Shown here: piece after piece, positions 1 to 13,600 of the stretch
Layout of the letters: each line of letters begins with the position of its first letter
Position numbering within the stretch: position 1 is the stretch's first letter
Source of the DNA: Triglochin maritima
Taxonomy: Eukaryota > Streptophyta > Magnoliopsida > Alismatales > Juncaginaceae
Direction: 5' to 3'
Length of the DNA stretch: 64,000 nucleotides
Assembly: GCA_963682175.1 (NCBI GenBank)
Contig: OY821786.1
Span: 30,187,501 to 30,251,500, forward strand
Notes under the pieces: model-generated
Databases searched by the model: none
What the model was told of the DNA's origin: nothing
Seen by the model: the letters and a program-made list of their open reading frames with translations, nothing else
Position numbers and translations under genes: made by a program

Positions 1-269
1 GAGTTAAAGCGTGAAGCCTAAAGCTACAAGCAGACCGCTGAATACCGATTTCTTGACTCATCTGCTCTTCATTTCTCAGGTTTTTCTAATCTTGTATAGT
101 AATTAATTTTAGTTAATCAATCATTATCATGACTTTCTAATTTACGAGAAAAATCAATTTTTGTTTGCATATTTACTAATTTTCACAGCTTTAACATATT
201 TAGTATGAGATGATTTTAATGAAGGACAAGATGATGAGGGTAACCCGCTGCTACTTGTAGACATAGTAG

Positions 270-905
270 GCACGTATATTCGGCTAAGTCAAGTGGAGGA
301 ACCAGTCATCTAACTAGACATTTACTTGTATGTAAAGTTAAGAATAATGTAACATTGATAGTGGATTCATATCAATCGATTTTAGACACATCTAGTGGAA
401 TTTTAAATTTCAAAAGATATTGTTCAATTAAAGGTAGAGATATAATTGTTGATTTTATAATTAGAGATGAACTATCATTTAACACATGTGAATCTGAAGG
501 CCTTCGAGAATCAATTCTCTACCATAACCCGGAATTTAAACCATTTTCTAGAAGAACACTTAAAAATATTGTATTTGATAAATTCGATAAACAGAAAGAA
601 CGCGTGATAAATTATTTTTGTTCAGTAAACAATAAGATAGCATTACCTAGTGATAGTTGGACCGGTCTAAATAATTATCCTTACTGTTGCGTAACTGCAC
701 ATTATCTAGATTATTCACGGTGTTTAATTAAAAAAATAATTTCTTTTTTACCTATTTTGCATCAACATACTACCAATGTTATATTTGATCATATTAAAGA
801 TGTCATGATAGCTAATAATCTTGAAAAATAACCAACGGAGGTTAAGAGGTTTAGGGAGTTTTATGAAAATTTTGTGTTTTACGTGAAGCATAATAACAAT
901 CATTG
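270..905 (+). pseudogene. hAT (RICESLEEPER-type) transposase N-terminal fragment
   Basis: This is a decayed N-terminal piece of a plant hAT transposase. Upstream of 355 the frame encodes the end of a BED zinc finger (AKSSGGTSHLTRHLLVC). It continues in frame to 831 with the segment that follows BED in RICESLEEPER-like proteins: a block ending DELSFNTCESEGLRE, a region around NPEFKPFSRRTLK, and the 'SDSWTGLNNYPYCCVTAHYLD' type motif that contains the first catalytic Asp region of hAT enzymes. The frame stops at 831; the following codons still resemble the family (PTEVKRFREFYENF) up to about 905. The catalytic core, the insertion domain and the C-terminal dimerisation region are missing. No TIR or TSD was found, so the piece is a relic. 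It belongs to a different hAT lineage from the element inside MCCA intron 7. Confidence 0.75.
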
Positions 906-1464
906 AAAAAAAAGTTGGTAAATCAAATAAAATGATCAAATCTATCAAATAAAATGCACCCTACTTTTATTTCACATATCTTTTTATAAGGTTATTATCA
1001 CAGTGTGACTTGTAAATCTTCTCTTTCATGAATTGACTGCAATTTGGGTTTTTGAAGCAATAACGCATATCATATTTCTCTTTTTGTTGCTTCTGAAGTA
1101 ATATTTTGTAGTGCAAAGAGTAGAGCTGAAAACATCTAATGTATGTTTTAAAACCCAACTTTCAAGAGAACTGCTTTACGTAATTTTCTGGGTGCTATAT
1201 GAGTCCCAAGATCAAGAATATTCGTTAACATATCCAAGGAACGTATCCATTTATATGTTGTGCCAGATTTTAGTTTTTCCTTCCCCGTCTATACGTCTTA
1301 ACAGGGTTTTATTATTATTATTATATATAAGGTAGGTTGCATTCCATTAATTAAAAGATACCATGAACCACGGGTTTTTTAACGGATCGTTTTTCTAGGA
1401 TATACTCATTTACGTATAATTGTGTATGGGAGTGTGAGCTAGTTGTCTTACTCGTACTTAACAT

Positions 1465-2041
1465 TAGGGGTGAAAACGGAGCGGATACGAAACGAACGTG
1501 TCTGTATCTGAATTCGAATTCGTTTTTTTTTACTTGTATTCGAATCCAAATCCGATCAGATTTATGAGAGAGGGATCCCAATTCGTATTTGTTGGATTCG
1601 AATGCGAATTCGAATAAATTCACATCTGAATCAAGTTCAAAATTCATTCTGAATCAGGATATCCAAATTCGTTAAAAAATCTGAATAGACTTGAAAATAT
1701 TTTTTGATTCTTTTATACTTAGATTACTATTGATCTAAACAAGGATAAATGTCAACCCTTTATTTTTTGCCTACATAAAAAATATTAAACATAATATAAA
1801 TAAGATAATTTAATTCATATATGATTTATATATTATTATTTTTATGTATATGTGCATATATAATACGAAACGGATATTATTCAAATAGGATATACTAATA
1901 TCCATATTCACTTTGTTTTTTACGAATGTTTGTATCTGAATACAAATTCGGTTGTGAATTTTTTTTTCTCAAATAAATCTTTTGATTTCGAATACGGAGT
2001 CGATCGGATTAACGGACTCCGGACACATAGTTTCACCCCTA
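1465..2041. mobile_element. hAT-type MITE, TAGGGGTG termini
   Basis: The element starts TAGGGGTGAAAA and ends with the inverted copy TTTCACCCCTA. It is flanked by CTTAACAT (1457-1464) and CCTAACAT (2042-2049), an 8-bp target-site duplication with one mismatch. Eight-bp TSDs and the TAGGGGTG terminus are typical of plant non-autonomous hAT elements. The 577-bp interior is AT-rich with repeated CGAATTCG/GAATTCGAAT words near the left end and has no credible coding sequence. It is non-autonomous and slightly aged, judging from the TSD mismatch. Confidence 0.85.
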
Positions 2042-2049
2042 CCTAACAT

Positions 2050-4639
2050 ATAGTGCCTATTGTGTTGTCCATAATTTGAATAACGTTTGCTATTTTTGAA
2101 TGGATACAATCAAGTGATGTAATATGCTGATGCTCATACAGTTAAATATCCTAAATTGGTATAAAAACGTTTCAATTTCATGTAAAAGGTCTAACAGTGT
2201 GTATAATTGAGCATCCTTGTATGAAATTGTATCTTATTTATTTATAATTTATTTTTCATAAATTATTACAAGTAAACTAATCGAGCATATCTCATGTCCA
2301 ATCATATTTAAATCATTTCATATAGTGCCATGTACTCATGTTAGAATTTGATGGGCCTAATTGCAAATGTTTTTAGGGCAATCCATTTGAGCATAATGTG
2401 TTGGTTGAGCATTAAATATTTGAAGCTGAAGTCCTCCCATCCGTCTCCTCGATTTATATTAAGCATGCATTAGTTGTCAAGTGCAAGCAATCAAGCATTA
2501 TACTACCTCAAGATTGCTTGCTTACAGCGAAAGATATTAAAATGGATGTTTCAGATATGGAACTGGATATATACATCGAGATATTCCAGAGATATTCCTT
2601 TATGATGATCAGGGAAACACCTACTTCAACTGGTTTATTGTTACTAAAAGAACAATCGAAGCTGGATTTCAGAATTATCTACCATCCTGGACATTATTTT
2701 GATTAACCCGGAAAAATATAAATTTTATTGTCTGACTCCTTCAAATTCCAATCAAGACAATAATGCAAATAAAGCATGTGATATTTAATCAGTAGCAGCA
2801 ATAATAGACACTTAATCAATGATTTGGGGACATTAAAGTAAGACTAGCCAAGACGTAGATCCCTGCCCTTGAAATATAAGACCAACAGCTTGATTGCCAC
2901 AAAAGGTACGTTATGTCTTTAGTCATAGAAGAAAAATATTTCAAATAAAAATGCAAGTGTATTTTAATTGTCTAACGGAACAAAACCGTAGAAGTCTACT
3001 TTTCTCACACCTATCAAGTTCTATCCAGTCTCGGATGATTGTGAGTTTTTATGTAAACAAAGAAAAAGGTTAGATATGCGATATATGTTAGTGATAATAA
3101 TAGGCTTTGGGGGTAAGGTTGACGATAACTATCTTTATTTTCCAACATGAAATGATGTTGCCTAATCCAACGACGAGCACTAGCTCTGCAATATAATCCT
3201 ACATGAAACGGAGCTATCATAGAGAAGAAACCAAGCACTAAAAAGTTTCCTTGTTGCAAAGCTGTCAAAAGGATAATAGAAATACAAAATCATATGGGAG
3301 AATTGTTTTTTGATACTTCCACTAAATGAACATGATTAAACATCACTTCTGGATAAATTACAACTTAACTAGAATCAACAGGAATTGAGACATTCACATA
3401 TGATCTAGACAGCATAGGTTATTATTTTTCAGTACTGGTACATTTATTTCCTTCTACCTGCATTATTATTTCAAGTTTCACACCTAACAAATGACAATGA
3501 AGTGAAACCAAGAATTCTCTTGGCATAGGGTCTCGATTTACTTACATCATTCGTCCGCTTTTCGAATTACACATCTTCATGAATTTAGAATTCCATTTTC
3601 CTGAAGGTAGCAATGAGAGGTGAAGAAGAATGTGCCCAGAAGCAGGAGACGGTCACCACTTCAGTCATCCTGAATAAGATATATGGTTCAATGATTAGTC
3701 CATTTAAAATAAATTGAAACACAATGCGAAAATGTCCATGCCATATTTGCCAAATAAGTTGTGCAACTAAAGGTCATGAAAGACATGAAAAGCCATAGAT
3801 GATATTGGAGTCAACTATATGCAGAGAAGAAAGAATCACAAAGATGCAAAGTCAAAAAACACGTTTCACGGAAAACGGAAATCGATGAGAATGTGCTTGA
3901 AAAACGCAAATCTAGATGTAGAGGATAGACAAGAAAACCGGGAGTTGCAACAGCATCAAGAGCCCAATACTAGCTCACTAGGACAACTCCGTGCCAGTGG
4001 GAAAACTTTCATGCTTGCTGACCAAGATCGAGGTCTTCGTAAAATGATGATAACATCGTTGCCAAGGCTAAAAATCCCCGGTTTGTAACGCCACATCTAA
4101 TGCTCCGTATTAGAGAGAAGAGCAAAAGAGTCCAGCTAGATGCAATATAAGAGAAAGTAGTAAGATACCTCACTCTCGGTCTCTTGCTAGTTGCTCCATT
4201 ATAAGTGCAGCAGGAACTCCAAAACAGGATCGATAAAAAGAGACTCTAGTGTCGACAAAATTCATAACTCCATATAAACATACTTTTAGGTAGAAGTTCA
4301 AACCAGCCTACTGGAGAGAAGGATCTGGATGTTTTCAAGCAACTTATTGGTCAGGTAAACAAAAGTTAAAGACCAGCCAAAAAGGGACGAGGATACAATG
4401 TTTCAGCAAGTAACACCAATGTTGTATGTCATCGGAGCCACTTTCATCGAAGAAACAAGAAATAAAGCATTATATGCATATAGCTTTTAGGGTTTCAGCA
4501 GGTCAACTTGTTCAAGAAATCCATTAACGGTGGAGTGACTTTGTAAACAACTCCATAAAATATTGCATTTTTGTGAAGTTGCATGTTTGTCTTTCTTTTA
4601 TTATTAGGATAAAAATTATACAATGAATAAATAGAGAAA
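2050..4639. other. Intergenic stretch downstream of MCCA
   Basis: I see no supported gene here. It lies between the MITE and the MCCA stop codon and should contain the MCCA 3' UTR at its right edge. Two open frames were considered (3014-3268 minus and 3819-4088 plus). Neither resembles a family I recognise, though the first is bounded upstream by an acceptor-like CAG and could be a small or 3'-UTR exon. Confidence 0.4.
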
Positions 4640-7600
4640 TTACACCTTTACACTGAAAAGAACGGTGGTGTCGAAAACTTGTTGCCCAGCAACAACTTTT
4701 AGTCCATGAACATGTCCAGAATGAGGTGCCTGAACAATATGCTGAAAGGAACAAAACGAAAAAAGAGTAAAGATGAAGAATTCAAATTCATAGCCATTTT
4801 ACCCAGATGGATCTTTAGATGCAAAATGATTATAAAAAACACAAACCTCCATCTTCATTGATTCCAGAACTAGAATTGACTGCCCTTTCTCAACAAAAGC
4901 ACCATCATCCACCAAAACCTTTACTACCAAACCAGCCATAGGTGCTAAGACGCTGCCTTTAGGATGGGAGGCTGCTTGGAGATTGGGTTGATGAGCAGAA
5001 CCATCATCACTCGACTGATATATCCTCTTGTATTGCCGGAAATTATGATGATGCTTGCCATGCCATACGTGCAAATGCTTTGTAGTGTCCTGATAGAGTA
5101 AAAGGAAAACCAACTTACTAATAAAACAAAAGATAAAGGTTACAATCAACAGTTTCTAAACAGATATGGTCTATAATTCACGTATGAGGAATAACTACAC
5201 CTATCATCTACCGCAGTTCCACGGAAGAGAGTCAAGAAACTGACCTTGGTGTAGTTAGCAAGACTGACGATCGTGTTCCTACCATCAACGGTCACTCTGA
5301 AATCATCATTTCCTAAATGTGTAACTATGATTTCCATCCCCTTTGTATCACTATCTTCAACCTGGCAATGTTATAAAGACATGACTGCATGAATGATTTT
5401 TTTATGAAAGGTTAGAGAGCTTAAATAAAATTCAGCAGAGGATGATGTCTGTAATAATACATTCCACGCCTATAATTAGGAGTCCTTATTGTAAATGTAA
5501 TTATGATATGATTAGGCCAATGAATCAGGAATATTCAGTTGAATGCTTATTGACAGTACTGAATAATGGTAAATGATCATATTATCCCAATTAGTGAATG
5601 ACAAGGGGAATTGTCACCTTCACTGGAAATGTTAGAGAAGAAAATAAGAAACTATTTGCGTTCCACACAGAATTAGTTTCAGGAAGAATTTTCTACTTTA
5701 AAGCATGTCCTTGGAAAATAATTAAGTCGTCAAAGACTTTTAGGTCCCCTCAGTTTCATACTCTCGCTTCCAGAAGTTTCTTATATAATGAAAGTATGGA
5801 TTAATACGACTACAAGAAGAAGAAAAGGGAAGGAAAAGTATCCAATGTCGAGTTACAGTTACAAGTACTAAGGTGATGTATCTATATTACAGATCTACAT
5901 ATGACAAGTACATCAAAGGCCAAAAGAATATATGTTTCCTGGTGACAGATGCCAACTGAAAACTGGTCCGATTGAAATGGCTGCTTTGATATGATAAACT
6001 GGTTACGGATCTACATATGACATGCACATCAAGGAAATGCTGCTTTGATATGATGATAAAACGAAGGATCTGACACACTATGGGACTTATTTTACTTGTA
6101 CATGTAACATAGGAAATAGCACGAAGATGAATTCGTATGAGGCATACAAGCTCAAGGATCTGCACAATAACTTGAAAAAATGACTCACAAATACAATTAA
6201 AAGTAACATGCGTCTGGAATAATCAATCCAAGAAAACAGACACCAAAGTTTCAAAACTATGATAAGCAAACTATTTTACTTGAAGCAAACCATAAGCATA
6301 GTCATCTACAAACATGCAATCTCTGAAGTTATACCTCGATGAAAAAGCATCCATCGGCCTGATGAGTGATAAGGATCTTCAGAATTTCTGTATCACTGCC
6401 TCCATATTCTCTTTCCCATTCCAGTTCCATTGTGTGTTTGACGGAGTGATTCAACCGAAAAGGTGGATCAGCATACCACAAGGAGAGTGAGTTATCTCCA
6501 TCTGTAATCAATTAGTCAGTATTTTATAAATACTTACATGCTCAGAAAAAATGGTTATGGTAACTGGTCAAACGTTGGAAGTAGAGAACCATTTACCAGA
6601 GTACATTATTTTCGAAGCCATCTGCTCCTGTTTGCAAAAGCAAGCAGCCAGCAAGCTCGCGCTTATTTTGGCAGCCGAGTATTCTTCAGCACGTACGGTA
6701 TCAACTGACTCTGGGAAAAGATCGCTGTTAAAATGCTCAATAAAGTGTGTTTCTACTAATCCCTTCTGAAAAGCCCAATGATCAGCAAGTTTTTGAAGAA
6801 AGTCAATATTTGTTGGCAAGCCTGCAACCTGTGAAGAAATAATTGAATGTATACCCTGTATGAGGAACTAGAATTCATTTAACAATACTATTATGCTAAC
6901 AAAATTAGATAAGAAGTTAAATAACATAGTTGTGCTGGGGGGGATATAAGTCCTCAATGGCATACCTGAAATTTTTGTAAGCAGTCCTTCAACTGGGTTA
7001 ATGCGGCATTACGATTTTCTCCCCACACTACTAGTTTAGCTATCATAGGATCATAGTGCATACTGACATCGTCTCCTTGCTCAACCCCAGTTTCAATTCG
7101 CACTATTCAGCAAGATAACGTTGAGCACTCAATAGAAGCATGGATTCATCTGTGGCTTATTGAGATGAATTACTTACCCGTTGAGGAAATAGGAGAAGGG
7201 CGATAATGATGTAAAACTCCTACAGCAGGAAGAAATCCCTTGGGAACATTTTCAGCATATATTCGAGCTTCAAAAGAATGCCCTGCAATATTGTTTGGAA
7301 ACTATCATAAGAGGAACCCCATTTGAAACTGAAATGATACATTGCCCAAGGGCAAATGAACTGTTACATAAAATCACAATAACACAAGTATCCTTCATGT
7401 TGACCAAAAATTCTTTCGGAACCCCTTAGATTGAATTATGTGTATGTAGTAGGAGATCGGTCAACTGATAAGTTTTTTTTTTTGGACAGACCAGTCAACT
7501 GAGAAGTGGTGCACATGATGTTTAGCTCAAGCAGTAAACAGGAATAAAAGAACAATGGTGAGACTGAAATAACTAAAATTAATTTCCCATGCATTCTTTA

Positions 7601-10600
7601 AATCTCAAGGTAACATAAGAGTAGCAAAGACAACTATGATATCACTATTTGAATCCAAGTTGGACAAACAGTAATGCCAGGATTGCTAGACTCAATCCAA
7701 CCAAAGGATATATGACCTAGTAATTTAGTTCAGGCATTATCATAATTAAGCTGCAGAAAATAGCTTAAGCAAAAGGTTAGTAGTTGGTATAGCATAACAG
7801 GACAAAATATCAAGTGTTTAGAACCATGCAACTTGGGGATGATAAAAACAATCGTGCACCAAAATATAGTGACTTGCTCTTTTCGAAGCTGCTTTTCCAT
7901 GAATAACAGGATAGTGTCCATAACCAGCACGAGTTAAGAATGACAATTTAAACAAATGACCATTCAAATCGTAAATGAGGTGCAGAAAAAGAGAAATGGA
8001 AATATCAAAATTGCTGAGAAAGAAGTGACATAAAAAAATACAGAATTACTTAACTCAAACAAGATAAAACAACAAAGTGTACATATAGCGATCACAGTGG
8101 CAGAAAATATTAGTGATAAATGTCAAAAAATTGTTTGGGCTGTGCACTTCTGATGGCTAAAACAACGGAATAAACCTTTTAATGGCATTTGTGATTGAGT
8201 CAGTGGAAGAGGTTCTCCATTTGCAACACGGATCTGCCATTCAACAAGATCTTGGCCAATAATCATCTCGGTCACGGGGTGTTCGACCTTTTAAAAGAGG
8301 TAACTGTTAGTTTAGTATTCCACATGTCATTTGAGAAGACAGAGATAAAATACAGTAAAGTAGATCTCACCCCTTGTGGAACTTGGGGGTGTGGGGGGAG
8401 GTATAAATTTCACTACGTTTTTCCCAAACCAATTTACCAAGGTTATCATTCATAACATGTCTATGCCACTACGACAATATTAAGACATACTATGAGTGTT
8501 GAATGTTGTTGTTATAGTCAGGGGAGGATGCACCATTGTGCCGGGTGGGGCATGTGCCCCACCATTAAAAATAAATAATGTTTCAAATTTCTTTTAAATG
8601 GAGAAATTCACTTCATTTATGACTAAATTTGACAAGAAGATTCTAAAAATAGAGAAAAAATATGTTGTCCCGGGAAGAATGTTGTTTCGAGGTAGTAGTT
8701 CACAAGTGACAAATCTTCATCATTTTCGAGTTGAAAGTTTTCTAAGTGTCTTTGATCTACAATCGCAAGAACTTAAAAATCGATTCAAAGAGGTAAGCAA
8801 AGAATCACTTGTTTGCATGTCTTGTTTCAATCTCGTTAACCGATTTTCTTCTTTTGACAAAAGGAAAAGTAAATTGGTCCGACTTGCTTAATTATATCCT
8901 AATAAATTTTCAAGTGCCGAATTGATATTCTTTGAATATTCACTTGACAATTTCATTGTTGACATTCGAAATGATGAGAGATTTTGGAATGTGAATAATC
9001 TTAATGAGCTTTCCGTGAAACTTGTTAAGATAAACAAGCATGAAACTTATTCAAATGTCTACTTACTATTGAAGTTGGTGTTACTTCTTCCCGTGGTAAC
9101 GACATGTGTTGAAAAAATGTTTTCCGGAATGACTCTAGTGAAAGATAAGTTGCGCCATAGCATGGGATATCAAATGTTGAATGATTATTTAGTTACTTAT
9201 TTAGAAAAAGATTTATTTTTTTGTATTAATATGGATGCTATTATAAATCAGTTCCAAAATATGAAAACTCGTCGAGAACAATTGTAATAATTTTAAAATA
9301 CTATTATGTTGTAATTTGAATTATTTACAACATTTTGCTTATAACGTTTTATGAAATATTAATATTTTTTACTTGTATGTTATTTTTTGGTTGTCGATTG
9401 GTGCAGTAGTGCGTGGTGTCCTACCATACTTAAAATTCTAGATCCACCACTGATTATAGTCACAAAAGTGAGGTATTGGCACATAATGTTGTTCATGCCA
9501 TACAAGTTCATTGTAGCATATTCAATTAGGCACAAAAACTTATTACAAAATAAGCATCTAACAAAAAATTAAAATGAAGAAATGCTAACCTGGAGACGGG
9601 TATTCATCTCCATGAAGTAAAATTGACCAGATGCAATATCCACTATGAATTCCACTGTCCCAGCATTATGATAAGCAACTGCCTTACTCAGATGGCCAAA
9701 ACAAAAGGAAGCTTCATGTTAGTCGTCAAGGAAAATGCGATAGGAGATCTCTACAGAATATCTTAGGCCAACAATACTAGATTATAGTATAACATTTCTT
9801 TCTGCGTTAATGAGAAAATGGTTCCTTGGTAACAAATGCTAGATAATTTACAAACAAGACAACAAGATAAATTTAAGAAGCTTCACCTTGGCAGCAGCAA
9901 CTGCAGCATCACCTAAGTGGGAACGAAAATCCTCAGCAATATTTGGCTGAAAAAGATAGCAATTAGAGACTTATTGCACTTACAGATGTAATTAAACACC
10001 AAAAACACTTGGAGGCTTTACTGCTGGAGCTTCTTCAATAATCTTCTGGTGCCTTCTTTGCAAACTGCAGTCCCTCTCATACAGATGCACGACATTTCCA
10101 AGCTTGTCTCCAAATACCTATGGTGAAACATTTCATAATTTAGAAGTTCATTTAGGGTCTTTAGGTTACCCCTGTGTTTGTCTATTTGATTTCCCCTCCA
10201 AAAGGAGAGGCATCACTCATCAAGAGTAATGCTTGTAGACCTCATTTGTTGATAAGGTTTGAAAGATACTTGCTTTTAGTGAAAACTGAAAATGAGAAAA
10301 TTTAAAGAGAATTATCATATTTCATTTGAAATGCTTATGCCAGCTTATTTGTGGGTTCATTAAGCACAACAGTTCTTTTGTACTAATTCTCTTTCTCATG
10401 TCATTTAATAAACTGGTTCGAATATCTGACAGCTGAAGAAACCCAAAAATATTAGCAGTACCTGGACCTCTATGTGACGTGGCTGAGTAATATATTTTTC
10501 CAATAAAACAGTATTTACACCAAAAGATGTGGCAGCCTCACGCTGTGCTCCCAAAACTGATTCAACAAATTTATCAGCCTCAAAGACAATTCTCATACCC

Positions 10601-13600
10601 TGGAAATTATGAAATCCAGGAAAAGCAGAATCAGAAACAGCACTAAGGATAACTTAGAAGATAGCCAGTTGATGAAATTTCCCACTTAAATAGATATGAC
10701 TACACTGTGATATGCACCGCTCTTCATAAAACTTAGTAGATTAAACAAGAGGATTCTTTTCAATTTCACTGTAACAGTATTATGTACTTAGATGATAAAA
10801 AAAATAGAAACAATGTGTTCTAGGAAACCTAAAAGCTCATGTTATGGCCTCTGAAGCACTAGGTCACTCACAAATTATGTATATCAAAGTTTTATGGTTT
10901 ATCTTTTTATATACTTAAAAAAGGTTTATGACCGGTGAATCAATATTTGTGCTGGCAACTATTACCTAAAAATGCTGAGAATTAGTTGTACATTCTTGCT
11001 ATTTTTTTCCTTTTATAGATATATGGCCCTTTGCTTTGATATATGACCACATGTTGATGTGAATAATGATTGCTTTAATAACAAGGTGATGAGAGAAAAA
11101 CATAGAAATCTCTACGAATTGAAGATGGCTTTATCAGAAACGGTTTCTTAATGTATCTTATTCAACAACAAAGAGGTTATATTCCAGAATGACCCTTGAG
11201 CAACAATCATCTGCTATTTCGCTTTAAAAATGTGCAGACAATTTAATGTTTTATGCTTTAAGGTGTCATTTAACTACCAAGTGGTATGCTACAGTACAAT
11301 CCAGAATAACTGAGTATCTCACTTCTCATCGCAGCTTTGTAATGGCATTAGTGTAAGCAGGCTCCCCCACATTTCTGAAGTAGGACAAATAACATGTGCA
11401 TTTCAACTGTTGTTTTAGTAATTTGAAGAAAATCCTCTACTTAACTTGTTTACACTGGAAATGTTTACACTGGAAACAGGAAATGATTTCTTCAATTTTT
11501 TGTGGTTTTACTAGAAACGAAACAAAGTCTAGGCATCAAGTGGAATTTATTTTTCAATATGGAATGGCATATTGTAAGAGTTGCAATTTTTTACAACAAA
11601 TTTTGTCTATAACCTACAAAATGCAATCATCTACCAAGAAAGATTTGTTGTCAACACAATAGAGAATCGATTATAAGAAAAGTACCTTTCCTCCACCACC
11701 ATGAGTTGGTTTTATCAGAACTGGATATCCAATCTTGTCAGCTTCTAATTTCAACAAATCAATATCCTGTTCATTTCCATGGTATCCAGGCACAAGTGGC
11801 ACGCCTGCTGCACCCATTATTTTCTTTGATGCGCTATGAAATATAAATCGAATGAAAAAATATGGGAGTAGCGTAACCACACTATTTATAGATAGTGATG
11901 CAAGCATAGAAAGAATACTCAAATGTATAAAGTGATTACCTCTTGTCACCCATATCACGAATGGCAGATGAAGGCGGTCCAATAAATGTTAGTCCTCTCT
12001 CTTCACAAAGTTCAGCAAAATCAGCACTTTCTGACAAGAAACCATAACCAGGATGGATAGCCTGCAAACACACACATAGGAAAGAAAACTAAGACCACAT
12101 CATCCTTTCTTTTTCTCACACAATTGTGTCACCCCTAGAATTCATGAACAAACACAAGTTAATTGTTTAATTGCTTTTTTATCGATAAGATAATTTTTTA
12201 ATTGCACAAACTTGGATCATATTCAGAAACTATTTGGTCTGTCGACAAACACATTGGATTCCAATTTTTCATCCTCATACCAATGCTCACAATTAGGTTG
12301 AATTTACAACATATATCGACATAAACTACAAATACGGAAACACGTATCAATCGACAACACAAGACAAGGGCAACCTTGCGTTTTTAAACTATGTTAAACT
12401 TCGGTTCAAAGTCAGATTCACTAATGTTGAGCCATTGTTAAACATCCTTAGAATAATCATAAACATGAACATCTTGCCATTTCCAGTCTGGATACTTTTC
12501 AACAAAATGAATTGATCCTGTAAACTCAAACTGGATTCACAAATTTATTCAAATTGACAACTAACAGCTAAATATCAGACGTCACATTGGCGTGAAACTG
12601 ACAAAACAAGATAACATCAAACCAATTTCACAAATATCACAAAAAAGTAAAATCCCAAAGTAAAAGTTTTACAACACAAACATGTAAAATTGCATATAGG
12701 CAGAGCTCCATTGAAATTCACAAGCCTACTCCTAGTTGCAAGTGAGATTCAGCTCCAGTGCATGACATTTGGTCATACAAACAGAATACGCGAAGTCAGA
12801 AAAAACAAACACAAAATTCCGAACTCTTAAACTCTGAAGTACGAACACACAGAAAATGCATGAAGCCGTCGATTGTGTGAGTTTGAAACCAATTCAAGAA
12901 CTAATTCCCTTTAATAACTGACATGTCCAAATGACCAGATCCCACTCCTTTTCACATTGAAAAACCTAGCTCAAACTCACAACTACAATGATTGCACTAA
13001 TTCAAACCAAATTCAAATACAAAATGTTTTTAACAACTAACTAAGAAATAAAAATCCCACTTGGATGTCTTCAGCACAGGAGAATTCTAGCTCAAACTCA
13101 TGCTTTCATTGATCATACTAAGTCAAATCTAGTTCCAGTAACTAAGACTTACTATAAAGCTCACATGAGTGATCCTCGTCATAAGTGAAACCTTCCTACC
13201 ATTTTAAAAACAAAGCACATTGTGTAGGGGTAAAAACAGACTAAGTCGAGTTGAGTTGAGTCTCTTTTCCGACTTGGCTTTGGTAATTTGATAATGAGCT
13301 GGCTCATTTAGCATTGGAAATGGAAAACCCAACTCAGATCGTTAAATTTCGAGTCAAGATCGAGCTTGAGTCGAGCCTCGAATCTGAGTTGACAACCCTA
13401 ACATTGCGTAAATTGTAAAGACAAGTTGTTCCCAGACTAACTTTTGCCATAATGTTTTTGTTTATCGTCCCATTCATGAAGTCCTTGTGTTTCATCATTT
13501 TCTTTTTTGTGGATTTTCTCCCTTCAAGTCAAAAATTGGCAAACCCATATAGTAGCTAGTGAAATTCAGCTAAACCCAAACATTACATAACCACGTTGAT

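Noticed and set aside
2518..2706. 62-aa plus-strand frame
   Set aside because: No similarity recognised, no promoter or splice context, in AT-rich intergenic DNA.
3014..3268. Minus-strand 84-aa frame downstream of MCCA
   Set aside because: It has a plausible acceptor before it but no recognisable domain and no partner exons; not enough to call a gene.
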